Below, in pieces: positions 1 through 7,838 of a stretch of DNA of 34,481 nt. A program made the translations under genes and the position numbers. How positions within the stretch are numbered: position 1 is the stretch's first letter; every line of letters starts with the position of its first letter. The notes under the pieces are model-generated. The model made no database searches, was not told the DNA's origin, and worked only from the letters and a program-made list of their open reading frames with translations. The DNA comes from a virus, in IMG/VR virus record IMGVR_UViG_3300028394_002580, positions 1 to 34,481 of that record; one strand, written 5' to 3'.

Positions 1-1
1 T

Positions 2-475
2 GAATTTAAATTATTGGCGGTACATACTCACAACGATCATCCTTACAGTATATTCCCTATAGCACCGCGAGCCTGGTTGGATCATATGGGGCATCTCAGC
101 CCACATCAGATCTCGGATGCTTGGTTAAGCCAGCAGGCCTACATGTTGGATATCTGGGAACGCATTCCAGTTGATGTGGTACACGATCGTCATGATCTAA
201 CTGGCAACAACGACGATGCCACTTTCCAAAATAGAATCATGTTTGAAGGCAATCCTAGTGATCCAAGAGATTTCCACAATCCAAAATGGAGTGCTTTTAG
301 GATTGAAGAATGCGAAAAATTAGCTGGATACATGCGCAGTCAAGGTATATCTACCATCTGGTGGGAAAATGTCAAAACCAATCGACAAGATCCTTGGGAC
401 AAACTCAAAGTCAATGATATCAATAAACAGATGGTGCAGTTCAATCACATACCTGGAACTTCAATTAGAATATGA
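2..475 (+). CDS. Unknown protein, 5'-truncated by window edge
   Basis: The frame is open from the first bases of the window, so this is the C-terminal part (about 157 residues) of a longer protein; a TTG at 14 is not needed as a start. It contains HTHNDHPYS near its visible beginning and a tryptophan-rich segment (STIWWENVKTN) near the end. I recognise no family. It overlaps the next gene by ATGA (472-475), which places it at the end of a translationally coupled run with the methyltransferase and phosphoribosyltransferase. It could be a member of the small SGNH-like or sulfotransferase-like enzymes common in such phages, but no catalytic motif is clear in the visible part. Confidence 0.7.
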   Translation, partial: EFKLLAVHTHNDHPYSIFPIAPRAWLDHMGHLSPHQISDAWLSQQAYMLDIWERIPVDVVHDRHDLTGNNDDATFQNRIMFEGNPSDPRDFHNPKWSAFRIEECEKLAGYMRSQGISTIWWENVKTNRQDPWDKLKVNDINKQMVQFNHIPGTSIRI

Positions 476-1254
476 TCACAGAAACACTAGAAGAAAAAAT
501 CAAACGATACTGGAACAATCAACCCTGTAATGTGCGTCACGGCCAAAGCGAACCTGGAACACTGGATTTCTTTCAACAGGTGTCAGCACGTCGTTATCGT
601 GTGGAACCACACATAGCAGAATTTGCTGGATTCCATTTATGGGCCGGCAAGCGTGTGTTGGAAATTGGACCGGGTATCGGATCGGATGCGGCTGAGTTTG
701 CTAGAAACGGTGCTGAATACTATGCTATCGACTACAGTGAAGAAAGTGTCAAGCTGGCACAAAAACGGTTTGAAGTTGAAGGTCTCGAAGGCGACTTCCG
801 TTGTGGTGATGCTAGTGATTCCTCATCTTACGAGGGATTACCTCCTATGGACCTGGTCTACAGTTATGGTGTGATACATCATTTTCCTGCACTAGATCAA
901 ATTGTCAAAAACGTACACTCAGTACTAGCACCAGGAGGCGAATTCCGTTTCATGGTCTATGCCAAGAATAGCTGGAAGCAGGCCATGATCAACAAAGGTC
1001 TGGATCAATATGAAGCACAGGCCGGATGTCCTTATGCTCGTAGCTTTGGAAAAGAAGAAATCGCTGACATATTAGGCGATGGATTTGAAATATTGAGGTT
1101 GCGTCAAGACCACTGTTTCATGTATAATATAGAAAAGTACAAGCAAGGGCAATATGAACTAGAGCCCTGGTTTGCAGCCATGCCAGATGCCATGCGTGAA
1201 GCTGTGAGAGAATACTTGGGTTGGCATTTACTTGTTAAAGCTCGGAAAAAATGA
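472..1254 (+). CDS. Class I SAM-dependent methyltransferase
   Basis: Predicted to transfer a methyl group from S-adenosylmethionine; the acceptor is unknown. The 260-residue product has the Rossmann motif I VLEIGPGIG (residues 62-70), an acidic motif II (YYAIDYSEES), the post-II GDASD segment and HHFPALDQIVKNVHSVLAPGGEFRF, the usual C-terminal half of the Methyltransf_11/25 fold. The start overlaps the preceding stop (ATGA) and the end overlaps the next start (ATGA at 1251), so three genes form one coupled unit. In phages such proteins may modify sugars, proteins or small molecules; the nearby surface-sugar genes make a glycan or sugar-nucleotide substrate plausible, but this is only context. 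Fold is certain, substrate is not. Confidence 0.88.
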   Translation: MITETLEEKIKRYWNNQPCNVRHGQSEPGTLDFFQQVSARRYRVEPHIAEFAGFHLWAGKRVLEIGPGIGSDAAEFARNGAEYYAIDYSEESVKLAQKRFEVEGLEGDFRCGDASDSSSYEGLPPMDLVYSYGVIHHFPALDQIVKNVHSVLAPGGEFRFMVYAKNSWKQAMINKGLDQYEAQAGCPYARSFGKEEIADILGDGFEILRLRQDHCFMYNIEKYKQGQYELEPWFAAMPDAMREAVREYLGWHLLVKARKK

Positions 1255-1847
1255 AAAAGATCTTGGTAAGTTGGACGGATGTTGAGAAACAAACACAAGA
1301 AATACTACGACAACTGCACCTGGATCAGTGGCGCCCGGACTATGTAGTAGGACTCACCCGTGGTGGTCTTACACCAGCCAATCTAATCAGCCAATATCTT
1401 GGCTGTCCCATGTTCTCATTGGATGTGAGTCTGCGTGATAACCAGACTGGGCCTGGACCCGAAAGCAACTACTGGATGGCCGAAGACGCATTTGGTTATG
1501 TTCCTAGATCGTATGCCGCAGACAGTGATCAGTTAATGACCGAAACCTTGTTGGGTGGTGATGGATCATTTGATTATACCATGCATGCCAAGAACATCTT
1601 GGTTGTAGATGACATCAACGATACTGGTGCTACTTTAAACTGGATACAACGAGACTGGAGAGACGGCTGTTTGCCCAGTCACCCACGATGGGACGGAGTA
1701 TGGGGCCGTAATGTTAGAGTGGCAGTGCTATACGACAACGAATCCAGCAGTAACCGAATGAACATCAATTACTCAGCAGTAGACATTAACAAAGCCGAAG
1801 ACGACTCATGGATAGTATTTCCTTGGGAAGACTGGTGGACCAGATAG
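1251..1847 (+). CDS. Purine-type phosphoribosyltransferase
   Basis: Likely transfers phosphoribosyl from PRPP to a nucleobase, or the reverse. The 198-residue product carries the PRPP-binding loop ILVVDDINDTGAT (residues 116-128), the hallmark of type I phosphoribosyltransferases, preceded by the usual N-terminal PDYVVGLTRGGLTPANLIS segment. The overall shape resembles xanthine-guanine or hypoxanthine phosphoribosyltransferases. A long insert (about residues 62-105, starting NQTGPGPESNYW) between the strands is unusual for bacterial Gpt. It overlaps the methyltransferase by ATGA and lies just before QueE- and NadE-like genes, so it may belong to a nucleobase or NAD salvage set. Substrate is not determined by sequence alone. 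Confidence 0.85.
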   Translation: MKKILVSWTDVEKQTQEILRQLHLDQWRPDYVVGLTRGGLTPANLISQYLGCPMFSLDVSLRDNQTGPGPESNYWMAEDAFGYVPRSYAADSDQLMTETLLGGDGSFDYTMHAKNILVVDDINDTGATLNWIQRDWRDGCLPSHPRWDGVWGRNVRVAVLYDNESSSNRMNINYSAVDINKAEDDSWIVFPWEDWWTR

Positions 1848-1876
1848 CAAAAAATTATTAACCGCATTACAACCAT

Positions 1877-1883
1877 CTAAATA
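1877..1883 (+). promoter_or_regulatory. Possible late-type promoter box (CTAAATA) before queE
   Basis: CTAAATA lies 5 nt before the ATG at 1889, in the same position as the ATAAATA boxes seen before several other genes here. It departs from the T4-like consensus at one base. There is no Shine-Dalgarno sequence between the box and the ATG. Confidence 0.4.
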
Positions 1884-1888
1884 AACAT

Positions 1889-2749
1889 ATGAAAATAAAA
1901 GTAAGTGAATTGTTTTACTCCATACAAGGAGAAGGACGTTACATGGGTGTACCCAGTGTATTCCTTAGAACATTTGGCTGTAATTTCCGTTGTCAAGGAT
2001 TTGGTATGCCCAGAGGCGAGCTCAGTACCGATGCAGATGAGATCGCTGAAATACATAGTGGGTATCCGTTTAAAAGTTATGAAAGTTTGCCATTGGTCAC
2101 GACCGGCTGTGACAGCTATGCGTCATGGCATCCAGACTTTAAAGAACTCAGTCCAGTGTTAGAAACTACTGCTGTGGTCGATCGCATCATGGAAATACTG
2201 CCACATCAGCGTTGGGAATCCGAACATCTTGTGATAACAGGTGGTGAGCCGTTGCTGGGTTGGCAACGTGCTTATCCAGATTTGTTAGATCATGCCAGTA
2301 TGAGCGGACTAAAAGAAATCACATTTGAAACAAATGGTACCCAAGAACTTACCAAAGAGTTTAGACAGTATTTGTTAAATTGGACCTTGGGTGATCGATC
2401 TCGTGGACGTGATGCGCTGACATTTAGTATCAGTGCCAAACTGCCTGGTAGTGGAGAGAAGTGGGAAGATGCTATCTGTCCAGAGATTGTGTTGGCTTAT
2501 GAAGAAGTGGGTACAGCGTATCTTAAATTTGTTGTAGCCTCTGAACAGGACATTGCCGATGCCGAATGTGCAGTTGACGCATATCGTGTAGCAGGATTCA
2601 CGGGACATGTTTATATCATGCCAGTGGGTGGAGTGGAAAGTGTTTATACATTGAACGCAAAGAACGTGGCCGTGGCAGCAATGAAACGTGGATGGCGCTA
2701 CAGTGATCGACTACAGGTGCCATTATTTAAAAATGAATGGGGAACTTGA
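1889..2749 (+). CDS. queE: QueE-like radical SAM enzyme (7-carboxy-7-deazaguanine synthase family)
   Basis: QueE converts 6-carboxytetrahydropterin to 7-carboxy-7-deazaguanine in the queuosine/7-deazaguanine pathway. The 286-residue product opens with LFYSIQGEGRYMGVPSVFLR, the QueE N-terminal signature, and has ITGGEPLL in the middle and TFETNGT after it. The cluster motif is odd: C31 and C35 are in place (GCNFRC), but the residue expected to be the third cysteine is F38; the likely third ligand is C74 in TTGCDSYASW, which resembles the CDT end of the normal motif after an insert of about 38 residues. No QueC or QueD is in this window. The gene ends in a TGATG overlap with the NadE-like gene. 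Family is clear; activity depends on the displaced cysteine being a ligand. Confidence 0.82.
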   Translation: MKIKVSELFYSIQGEGRYMGVPSVFLRTFGCNFRCQGFGMPRGELSTDADEIAEIHSGYPFKSYESLPLVTTGCDSYASWHPDFKELSPVLETTAVVDRIMEILPHQRWESEHLVITGGEPLLGWQRAYPDLLDHASMSGLKEITFETNGTQELTKEFRQYLLNWTLGDRSRGRDALTFSISAKLPGSGEKWEDAICPEIVLAYEEVGTAYLKFVVASEQDIADAECAVDAYRVAGFTGHVYIMPVGGVESVYTLNAKNVAVAAMKRGWRYSDRLQVPLFKNEWGT

Positions 2750-3501
2750 TGGCTTTACAAGATAACATAAGTGCATGGATTAAAAATTATGCCGAAAGTG
2801 CTGGCATGCGAACATTGGTAATAGGTATTTCAGGTGGTATTGATAGTGCTGTGGTCAGTGCCTTGTGTGCCAGGACCGGATTGAACACCATAGCAGTGAC
2901 CATGCCCATCCGCCAGAGACCTGATCTACACGATCTCAGTATGCGACAAGGTAAATGGCTTGGGGACAATTTTGATAATGTGCGTCATGAGATCATCGAT
3001 GTGACTTCAGTATTTGATGCGTTTGAAGCACGTTTAAATCATTACGATAACTTGTTAGGCTTGGCCAATAGCCGTAGCCGTTTAAGAATGGTCACGCTAT
3101 ATCAGATTGCACAAAGTACTCAAGGGCTAGTAGTTGGCACTGGCAACAAGGTCGAAGACTTTGGTGTGGGATTTTATACCAAGTATGGCGATGGTGGTGT
3201 AGATATCAGTCCAATTGGCGATTGTTACAAGACCCAAGTATGGCAAATGGGCCGTGAGCTGGGTATATTACAAGCCATCATTGATGCCGCTCCCACAGAT
3301 GGCCTATGGGATGATGGACGTACTGACCAGGATCAACTAGGCGGATTGACCTATGCTGAACTAGAGTCTGCTATGCGCATGGATACAGGTGAACTTGTGA
3401 CTGATAGCCCATCCATGCACGATATCCTGAACAAATATCGAGCTATCCGTGCTCGTAGCCTACACAAGATGAATCCTATTCCGGTGTATCAAAATATTTA
3501 G
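2749..3501 (+). CDS. nadE: Ammonia-dependent NAD+ synthetase
   Basis: NadE adenylates nicotinic acid adenine dinucleotide and amidates it with ammonia to make NAD+. The product (250 residues from the ATG that overlaps the queE stop, TGATG) has the PP-loop ISGGIDSAVVSALC near residue 30, then GTGNKVEDFGVGFYTKYGDGG and DISPIGDCYKTQVWQMGRELG, which are NadE rather than QueC features. No N-terminal glutaminase domain is present, so free ammonia should be the nitrogen donor. A GGGGAA ribosome site precedes the chosen ATG; an alternative in-frame ATG at 2737 would add four residues. Neighbours (phosphoribosyltransferase, QueE) suggest a nucleotide-cofactor module, possibly used to restore host NAD+ during infection; that role is inference. 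Confidence 0.9.
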   Translation: MALQDNISAWIKNYAESAGMRTLVIGISGGIDSAVVSALCARTGLNTIAVTMPIRQRPDLHDLSMRQGKWLGDNFDNVRHEIIDVTSVFDAFEARLNHYDNLLGLANSRSRLRMVTLYQIAQSTQGLVVGTGNKVEDFGVGFYTKYGDGGVDISPIGDCYKTQVWQMGRELGILQAIIDAAPTDGLWDDGRTDQDQLGGLTYAELESAMRMDTGELVTDSPSMHDILNKYRAIRARSLHKMNPIPVYQNI

Positions 3502-3556
3502 GCCACCCTGGAAAAGTCAGATAAATTATACACAAGATAACTTTAAAGGGTACGAA

Positions 3557-4795
3557 ATGGCAAAGATTGGATTTATCGGTATTGGAAAATTAGGACTAGA
3601 TTGTGCCGAAGTTATGGCAGAAAAACACGAAGTGCGTGGATACGACATCTATCCAAGGACTAGCGATAGTGTACGAGTGTGTGATATTGCAGAATTAGTA
3701 GACGAAAGCGAATGGATTTTTATTGCTGTTCCTACTCCGCATGCGGAAGGCTATGATGGATCGGTTCCAAGCAGTCACATGGATCCCAAGGACTTTGGAC
3801 ATGATGCTGTGATTGATGCTATCAACAAGGTCAATACTTATGCCAAAACCAGCAAGAAGGTTGTGTTGATCAGCACAGTATTACCTGGAACCACAAGACG
3901 CAAGTTTATTACCTTGTTGGATACTCGACATCAATTTTTATACAACCCTTACTTGATTGCCATGGGTTCAGTAAAATGGGATATGGCCAATCCAGAAATG
4001 GTCATCATTGGTACTGAAGACGGTGAGCTTACCGGCGTTGCTGGCGAACTTATTGCCCTGTACAAAACTATCATGAACAACGATCCACGTTATGAAATTG
4101 GTACCTGGGACGAATGCGAAAGCATCAAGATTTTTTATAACACATTTATTAGTGCCAAAGTTGGTCTAGTAAACATGATCCAAGACTTTGCCATGAAGAT
4201 CGGCAACATCAATGTTGATGTGGTAACCAATGCTCTTGCTCGTAGTACCATGCGCATCATGGGACCTAAATACATGACAGCAGGCATGGGCGATGCCGGT
4301 GCTTGCCATCCCAGAGACAATATTGCTCTGCGTTGGTTGGCTGAAGAATACAAAGTAGGCTACGACTTGTTTGACACAGTGATGCATGCCAGAGAATTAC
4401 AGGCCAAGAACTTGGCCCTGTATCTAGTTGAACAGGCTGAGCTATTGAACTTGCCTATTGTCATACACGGTAAAGCCTACAAACCCGATGTTGAATACTG
4501 TATTGGAAGTTATAGTACCTTGGTTGGATACTATATCAAAGAAGCTGGTCATAAGGTGGTTTATGTAGATCCTTTAGCCGACAATCCCGAAGATGTTGTT
4601 GCCGCAATTGACACTCCAGCAGTATTTTTATGGGCACACAACAGAAAGATCACTTACGAATACACTGGTGATCAAGTGGATACACAACCCTATTGTGAAA
4701 TTAAAGAGGGTAGTATAATTGTTGATCCTTGGCGTAAACTCACTACCACTCGCAAGGATATTGTAATAATTCAATACGGTAATACCAGACCTTGA
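3557..4795 (+). CDS. UDP-glucose/GDP-mannose 6-dehydrogenase family protein
   Basis: Members oxidise the C6 hydroxyl of a nucleotide sugar to a carboxylate in two NAD+-dependent steps, making uronic acid donors for surface polysaccharide. The 412-residue protein has an N-terminal NAD-binding GIGKLG (8-13), FIAVPTPH (55-62), the active-site segment AGMGDAGACHPRDNIAL with catalytic C250, and GKAYKPDV (305-312) of the C-terminal domain. Length agrees with the family. It has an AAAGGG ribosome site before the ATG and ends in a TGATG overlap with the next gene. Its product would feed the glycosyltransferase-like genes further along. The exact sugar nucleotide is unknown; the catalytic residues look intact. 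Confidence 0.87.
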   Translation: MAKIGFIGIGKLGLDCAEVMAEKHEVRGYDIYPRTSDSVRVCDIAELVDESEWIFIAVPTPHAEGYDGSVPSSHMDPKDFGHDAVIDAINKVNTYAKTSKKVVLISTVLPGTTRRKFITLLDTRHQFLYNPYLIAMGSVKWDMANPEMVIIGTEDGELTGVAGELIALYKTIMNNDPRYEIGTWDECESIKIFYNTFISAKVGLVNMIQDFAMKIGNINVDVVTNALARSTMRIMGPKYMTAGMGDAGACHPRDNIALRWLAEEYKVGYDLFDTVMHARELQAKNLALYLVEQAELLNLPIVIHGKAYKPDVEYCIGSYSTLVGYYIKEAGHKVVYVDPLADNPEDVVAAIDTPAVFLWAHNRKITYEYTGDQVDTQPYCEIKEGSIIVDPWRKLTTTRKDIVIIQYGNTRP

Positions 4796-5103
4796 TGGGC
4801 ATGGGCTACTACGGCAAGCGGGCCATGACCAATGATCAGTACGACAGCTTTGCAAACCAGGCTGTGTTTGAATACCGTCGATGTTGGTGGCCTCGTAGAT
4901 GTTATGCATCAGGACGATGGTTATTTGGTACTGTCGCGGTACGTGGACATATTGAAGAAACTGATATTAAACTGCCACGTCGACTAGATGTGCTACAGTC
5001 AAATGTTTATCTCGCACCAATGTTGGATCAAGAAGAACGCTGGTATCACAGAGATGAAGGATTGATGTTAATGTTAAAAAAGGAACGCAATGGGATTCTT
5101 TGA
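4795..5103 (+). CDS. Unknown small phage protein
   Basis: The ATG at 4795 overlaps the stop of the dehydrogenase gene (TGATG), giving a 102-residue product. It is rich in aromatic and charged residues (RRCWWPRRCYASGRW near residue 30) and ends in a lysine-rich tail. No known domain, signal peptide or membrane segment is seen. Its end overlaps the following gene start at 5090, so it lies within a coupled string of late-type genes. I do not recognise the family; the tight spacing on both sides and the long open frame support a real gene. Confidence 0.65.
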   Translation: MGMGYYGKRAMTNDQYDSFANQAVFEYRRCWWPRRCYASGRWLFGTVAVRGHIEETDIKLPRRLDVLQSNVYLAPMLDQEERWYHRDEGLMLMLKKERNGIL

Positions 5104-5476
5104 TCGATTTCGCAAAAAACCCGAAGTAAAGGAAGCTCCTAAGCCACGGGCTCCCAAGGTGCCAGAAAAGACTGCCAAAGAGTTGGCTACCGAACGAGGT
5201 GAGCCATACTTTAATGTTGTGTCAATGGAACTAGATCCCAACAACATACATGCAGGCGCTTTTGAGTTTGACTGGAATGAAAAGATGATCTCTGACCTAG
5301 TCAGACATGGTTACATGATGAAAAAAGACGACAGCGATGCTGACATCGTGGATCGTTGGTTCCAAAATGTGTGCCGTAATGTGGTACTTGAAACTTGGGA
5401 ACAAGATCAGGCCATGAACGGTAACAGAATCATTCGTAGCAAAGACATCGGCGATGGCCGCAGTGAGGTATCATGA
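5090..5476 (+). CDS. Conserved T4-like phage protein of unknown function
   Basis: The 128-residue product begins MGFFDRFRKKPEVKEAPKP, a short hydrophobic start followed by a lysine/proline-rich linker, then a globular part with ELATERGEPYFNVVSMELDP and DADIVDRWFQNVCRNVVLETWEQ, ending SKDIGDGRSEVS. From memory this layout resembles a conserved hypothetical protein of marine T4-like phages, but I cannot name a function. An AAGGAA ribosome site sits about 8 nt upstream, inside the end of the previous gene, and the stop overlaps the next start by ATGA at 5473. Confidence 0.75.
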   Translation: MGFFDRFRKKPEVKEAPKPRAPKVPEKTAKELATERGEPYFNVVSMELDPNNIHAGAFEFDWNEKMISDLVRHGYMMKKDDSDADIVDRWFQNVCRNVVLETWEQDQAMNGNRIIRSKDIGDGRSEVS

Positions 5477-6177
5477 TATTATATGTAAATGGCGACAGCC
5501 ACGCAGCAGCAGCAGAAGCAGTTAATCCCTATGCTTTTGCCGAAGATGATCCAGCATACTTTTTTTCTGGGCGCAGACCACATCCAGACAATCTTGTGGC
5601 TAGTTGGGCAAAACAACTCAGTCAAACTTTAAGTTCTGCTCTGCATCTTGATGCCGAAAGTGCCAGTAGTAATGCCCGAATCATGCGTACTACACGGGCT
5701 TGGTTGGCCGAACGTGCTGATACTGTACACAATGTCTTAGTCATCATACAGTGGAGTACCTGGGAACGAGAAGAATGGGAATATGACGGTGTCATTTACC
5801 AAGTCAATGGTAGTGGCATTGACCATGTGCCACCCGAAGCCGTTGATCGATACAAGAATTTTATAATCAATCTTGATTGGAAAAAGAAAACCCAAGAAGC
5901 GCACGATGAAATTTGGGCATTCCACCAAGAACTTAAAAAACAAAAGATTCGCCATATATTTGTGAATGGCAATAATGATTTCTCCAAAATTGCCAAACAA
6001 AAAAAATGGGGAACCGATTACATTGGCCCATACAACCCTGCCCAAACGTACAATGCCCTGATACGGGCGCAAAGAATCGAAACAGTAGCACCCAATTCTT
6101 GGCATTTTGGCAAGGATGGCCATAGCTTTTTCCACCGTTTTATGTTACAATATATTATTGCAAACAAATACATTTAA
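5473..6177 (+). CDS. SGNH-like hydrolase/transferase
   Basis: Probably an SGNH-fold esterase or acyltransferase-like enzyme of 234 residues. Visible elements are block I as VNGDSHA (residues 5-11, GDS nucleophile), an ESASSNARIMR segment corresponding to block II (Gly/Asn), VLVIIQWSTWER as the strand carrying block III, and a C-terminal SWHFGKDGHSFFHRFM that can supply the catalytic histidine. Such proteins are frequent in large phages, often near surface-sugar genes; a role in removing or adding acetyl groups on glycans is plausible but unproven. It overlaps the previous gene by ATGA and is followed 11 bp later by the exonuclease. Two related proteins lie at 15064-16588. Confidence 0.7.
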   Translation: MILYVNGDSHAAAAEAVNPYAFAEDDPAYFFSGRRPHPDNLVASWAKQLSQTLSSALHLDAESASSNARIMRTTRAWLAERADTVHNVLVIIQWSTWEREEWEYDGVIYQVNGSGIDHVPPEAVDRYKNFIINLDWKKKTQEAHDEIWAFHQELKKQKIRHIFVNGNNDFSKIAKQKKWGTDYIGPYNPAQTYNALIRAQRIETVAPNSWHFGKDGHSFFHRFMLQYIIANKYI

Positions 6178-6188
6178 GGTGGTGCCAT

Positions 6189-7190
6189 ATGCGGTATGTG
6201 TTAATTGACACAGCAAACATGTTCTTTAGAGCAAGACATGGTGCTTTCAGAGCCAGTGATACCTGGGAAAAGATTGGATTTGCCCTACACATTACTTTAA
6301 TGGCCGCTAACAAAGTAGCACGTAGATTTGAAGCAGATCACGTGGTATTTGCCCTAGAAGGGCGCAGTTGGCGCAAGGATCACTACAAGCCTTACAAGGC
6401 CAATCGTGCTGTAGCCCGTGCCGCACTCACAGAAAAAGAAGCCGAAGAAGATGCCATGTTCTGGGAGACCTATGATAACCTGACTAAATACTTGTCTGAA
6501 AGAACCAACTGTAGTGTTGTCAGATGCCCAACAGCGGAAGCCGACGATATTATAGCAAGATGGATTGCCCTACACCCCCAAGACGAACACATAGTTATTA
6601 GTAGCGATACTGATTTTGTACAATTATTAGCCGACAATGTCACGCAATACAATGGTATTAGTGATGAGCTATTGACTATAGAAGGAATATTCGATGCCAA
6701 AGGTAAACCGGTTATCGATAAGAAAACAAAACAAGCTAAAACAATCCCTGATCCAGCGTGGCTTTTGTTTGAAAAATGCATGCGGGGCGATAGTAGCGAC
6801 AATGTGTTTAGCGCCTTCCCGGGTGTCAGGACAAAAGGCACCAAAAACAAGGTCGGGCTCCTGGAAGCCTACTCGGACAAAGATCGAAAAGGCTACAACT
6901 GGAACAACATGATGCTACAAAGATGGACCGATCCAGATGGTGTCGAACATAGAGTGCTAGATGATTACGAACGCAACAGGACTCTGATTGACTTGACAGC
7001 ACAACCCGAAGATGTTAAACTCACTGTAGATACTGCCATCCGTGAACAGATCAGTCACAAGGATGTGGGACAAGTGGGAGTGAGATTCATGCAGTTCTGT
7101 GGCAAATACGAATTGAACAAGTGTAGTGAAAGCGCCGAACATTTCGGTCGCTGGATGAATCAAACCTATTCGGGATTGTTAAATGCATAG
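6189..7190 (+). CDS. 5'-3' flap exonuclease, T4 RNase H-like
   Basis: FEN/T4 RNase H family nuclease, expected to remove RNA primers and flaps on the lagging strand of phage DNA. The 333-residue product (T4 RNase H is 305) has the family order: VLIDTANMFFRA with D7, a basic clamp SWRKDHYKPYKANR (60-73), AEADDIIA with E117/D119/D120, ISSDTDFVQLL with D140/D142, and GDSSDNV with D201/D204 before the helix-hairpin-helix region. The second metal-site position, usually Asp before the SWR motif, is Glu57 here (FALEGRSWR). A strong AAGGTGGT ribosome site lies just upstream. The end overlaps the start of a small membrane protein gene at 7183. Confidence 0.9.
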   Translation: MRYVLIDTANMFFRARHGAFRASDTWEKIGFALHITLMAANKVARRFEADHVVFALEGRSWRKDHYKPYKANRAVARAALTEKEAEEDAMFWETYDNLTKYLSERTNCSVVRCPTAEADDIIARWIALHPQDEHIVISSDTDFVQLLADNVTQYNGISDELLTIEGIFDAKGKPVIDKKTKQAKTIPDPAWLLFEKCMRGDSSDNVFSAFPGVRTKGTKNKVGLLEAYSDKDRKGYNWNNMMLQRWTDPDGVEHRVLDDYERNRTLIDLTAQPEDVKLTVDTAIREQISHKDVGQVGVRFMQFCGKYELNKCSESAEHFGRWMNQTYSGLLNA

Positions 7191-7371
7191 ATTATGGCAG
7201 GCACTATCAATTGTAGGCGTAATATGTTTGGTAGTATTTTTAATACGCAATTGGCCCGAGGATACCGCGGTACGATATAATTGCGGAATGTTGATTGGTG
7301 GATGGCATCCAGATGTGCCACCTTCAGTGCAAGAACAATGTAGATCAAGGAGACAAGATGATCGTAGCTAA
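7183..7371 (+). CDS. Small single-pass membrane protein
   Basis: The 62-residue product has one clear hydrophobic helix near the N-terminus (LSIVGVICLVVFLIRNW, about residues 8-24) followed by a short polar tail with a single cysteine-glycine patch. It starts inside the end of the exonuclease gene (overlap 7183-7190) and its own end overlaps the next gene start at 7358. Phages carry many such small membrane proteins, including lysis, superinfection-exclusion and accessory tail factors; nothing here distinguishes among these. Function unknown. Confidence 0.6.
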   Translation: MHRLWQALSIVGVICLVVFLIRNWPEDTAVRYNCGMLIGGWHPDVPPSVQEQCRSRRQDDRS

Positions 7372-7804
7372 ACCCGTAATTGACCAGCAGTTTTGGATAT
7401 TACAACGAGATGAAGAAAAGATTGGCAATGTGGAAGCCTGTGCCGGCGGATACCAAGTAAAAATAAACAATCAGATCACACAATACAAAACTATTAAAAT
7501 GGTGGAACAACGTACAGGAGTACGGTTTGAACCACCTATGATTAGGACTAGGCCCAAGTCAACTGAAAATTCAGTGCATGGTTATCCCACAGTAGGACGA
7601 GTACACAATCCTGTCTGGGACGTACCACATGCGTTGCCTTTGTATACTAAAGGTGCCAAGAGTCGCAGTTGGTTTGCGGCTGGTTGGTATTCAGTAAAAA
7701 AAGGTCGTAAGTGGAAGACCGTACAAGATCCCAAACTGATAGTGTTACAGCGTTACCCATACCATGGACCATTTTTTAACGCACAGGAGGTCACTCATGA
7801 CTAA
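7358..7804 (+). CDS. Conserved phage protein of unknown function
   Basis: The start at 7358 is chosen because AAGGAG lies 7 nt upstream; an earlier in-frame ATG at 7295 has no ribosome site and would overlap the previous gene strongly. The 148-residue product begins MIVAKPVIDQQFWILQRDEEK and has a beta-rich look, with an internal KPLYTKGAKSRSW-like surface patch (residues LPLYTKGAKSRSWFAAGWYSV). It resembles a conserved hypothetical of T4-like marine phages as far as I can recall, without known function. Its last codons overlap the ATG at 7797 that once began the MazG-like gene (see the remnant entry). Confidence 0.72.
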   Translation: MIVAKPVIDQQFWILQRDEEKIGNVEACAGGYQVKINNQITQYKTIKMVEQRTGVRFEPPMIRTRPKSTENSVHGYPTVGRVHNPVWDVPHALPLYTKGAKSRSWFAAGWYSVKKGRKWKTVQDPKLIVLQRYPYHGPFFNAQEVTHD

Positions 7805-7838
7805 TCCATTTCTTGAATCGCACAATGCATCCTTTTGA
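7797..7838 (+). pseudogene. Orphan start of the MazG-like gene (remnant)
   Basis: An ATG with a good ribosome site (AGGAGG at 7785-7790) opens a 13-codon frame MTNPFLESHNASF then TGA. The first 15 bases, ATGACTAATCCATTT, are identical to the start of the MazG-like gene at 8454, whose product begins MTNPFTNQASF; both copies keep ASF further on. The simplest reading is that a methyltransferase gene was inserted at this start, leaving a decayed copy of the 5' end upstream. The remnant could still act as a leader peptide coupling translation to the ATG at 7825. Confidence 0.6.

Noticed and set aside
2749-3501. QueC (7-cyano-7-deazaguanine synthase) because it follows QueE
   Set aside because: The motifs around GTGNKVEDFGVG and YTKYGDGGVDISPIGDCYKTQ are NadE-specific; QueC zinc cysteines are absent.
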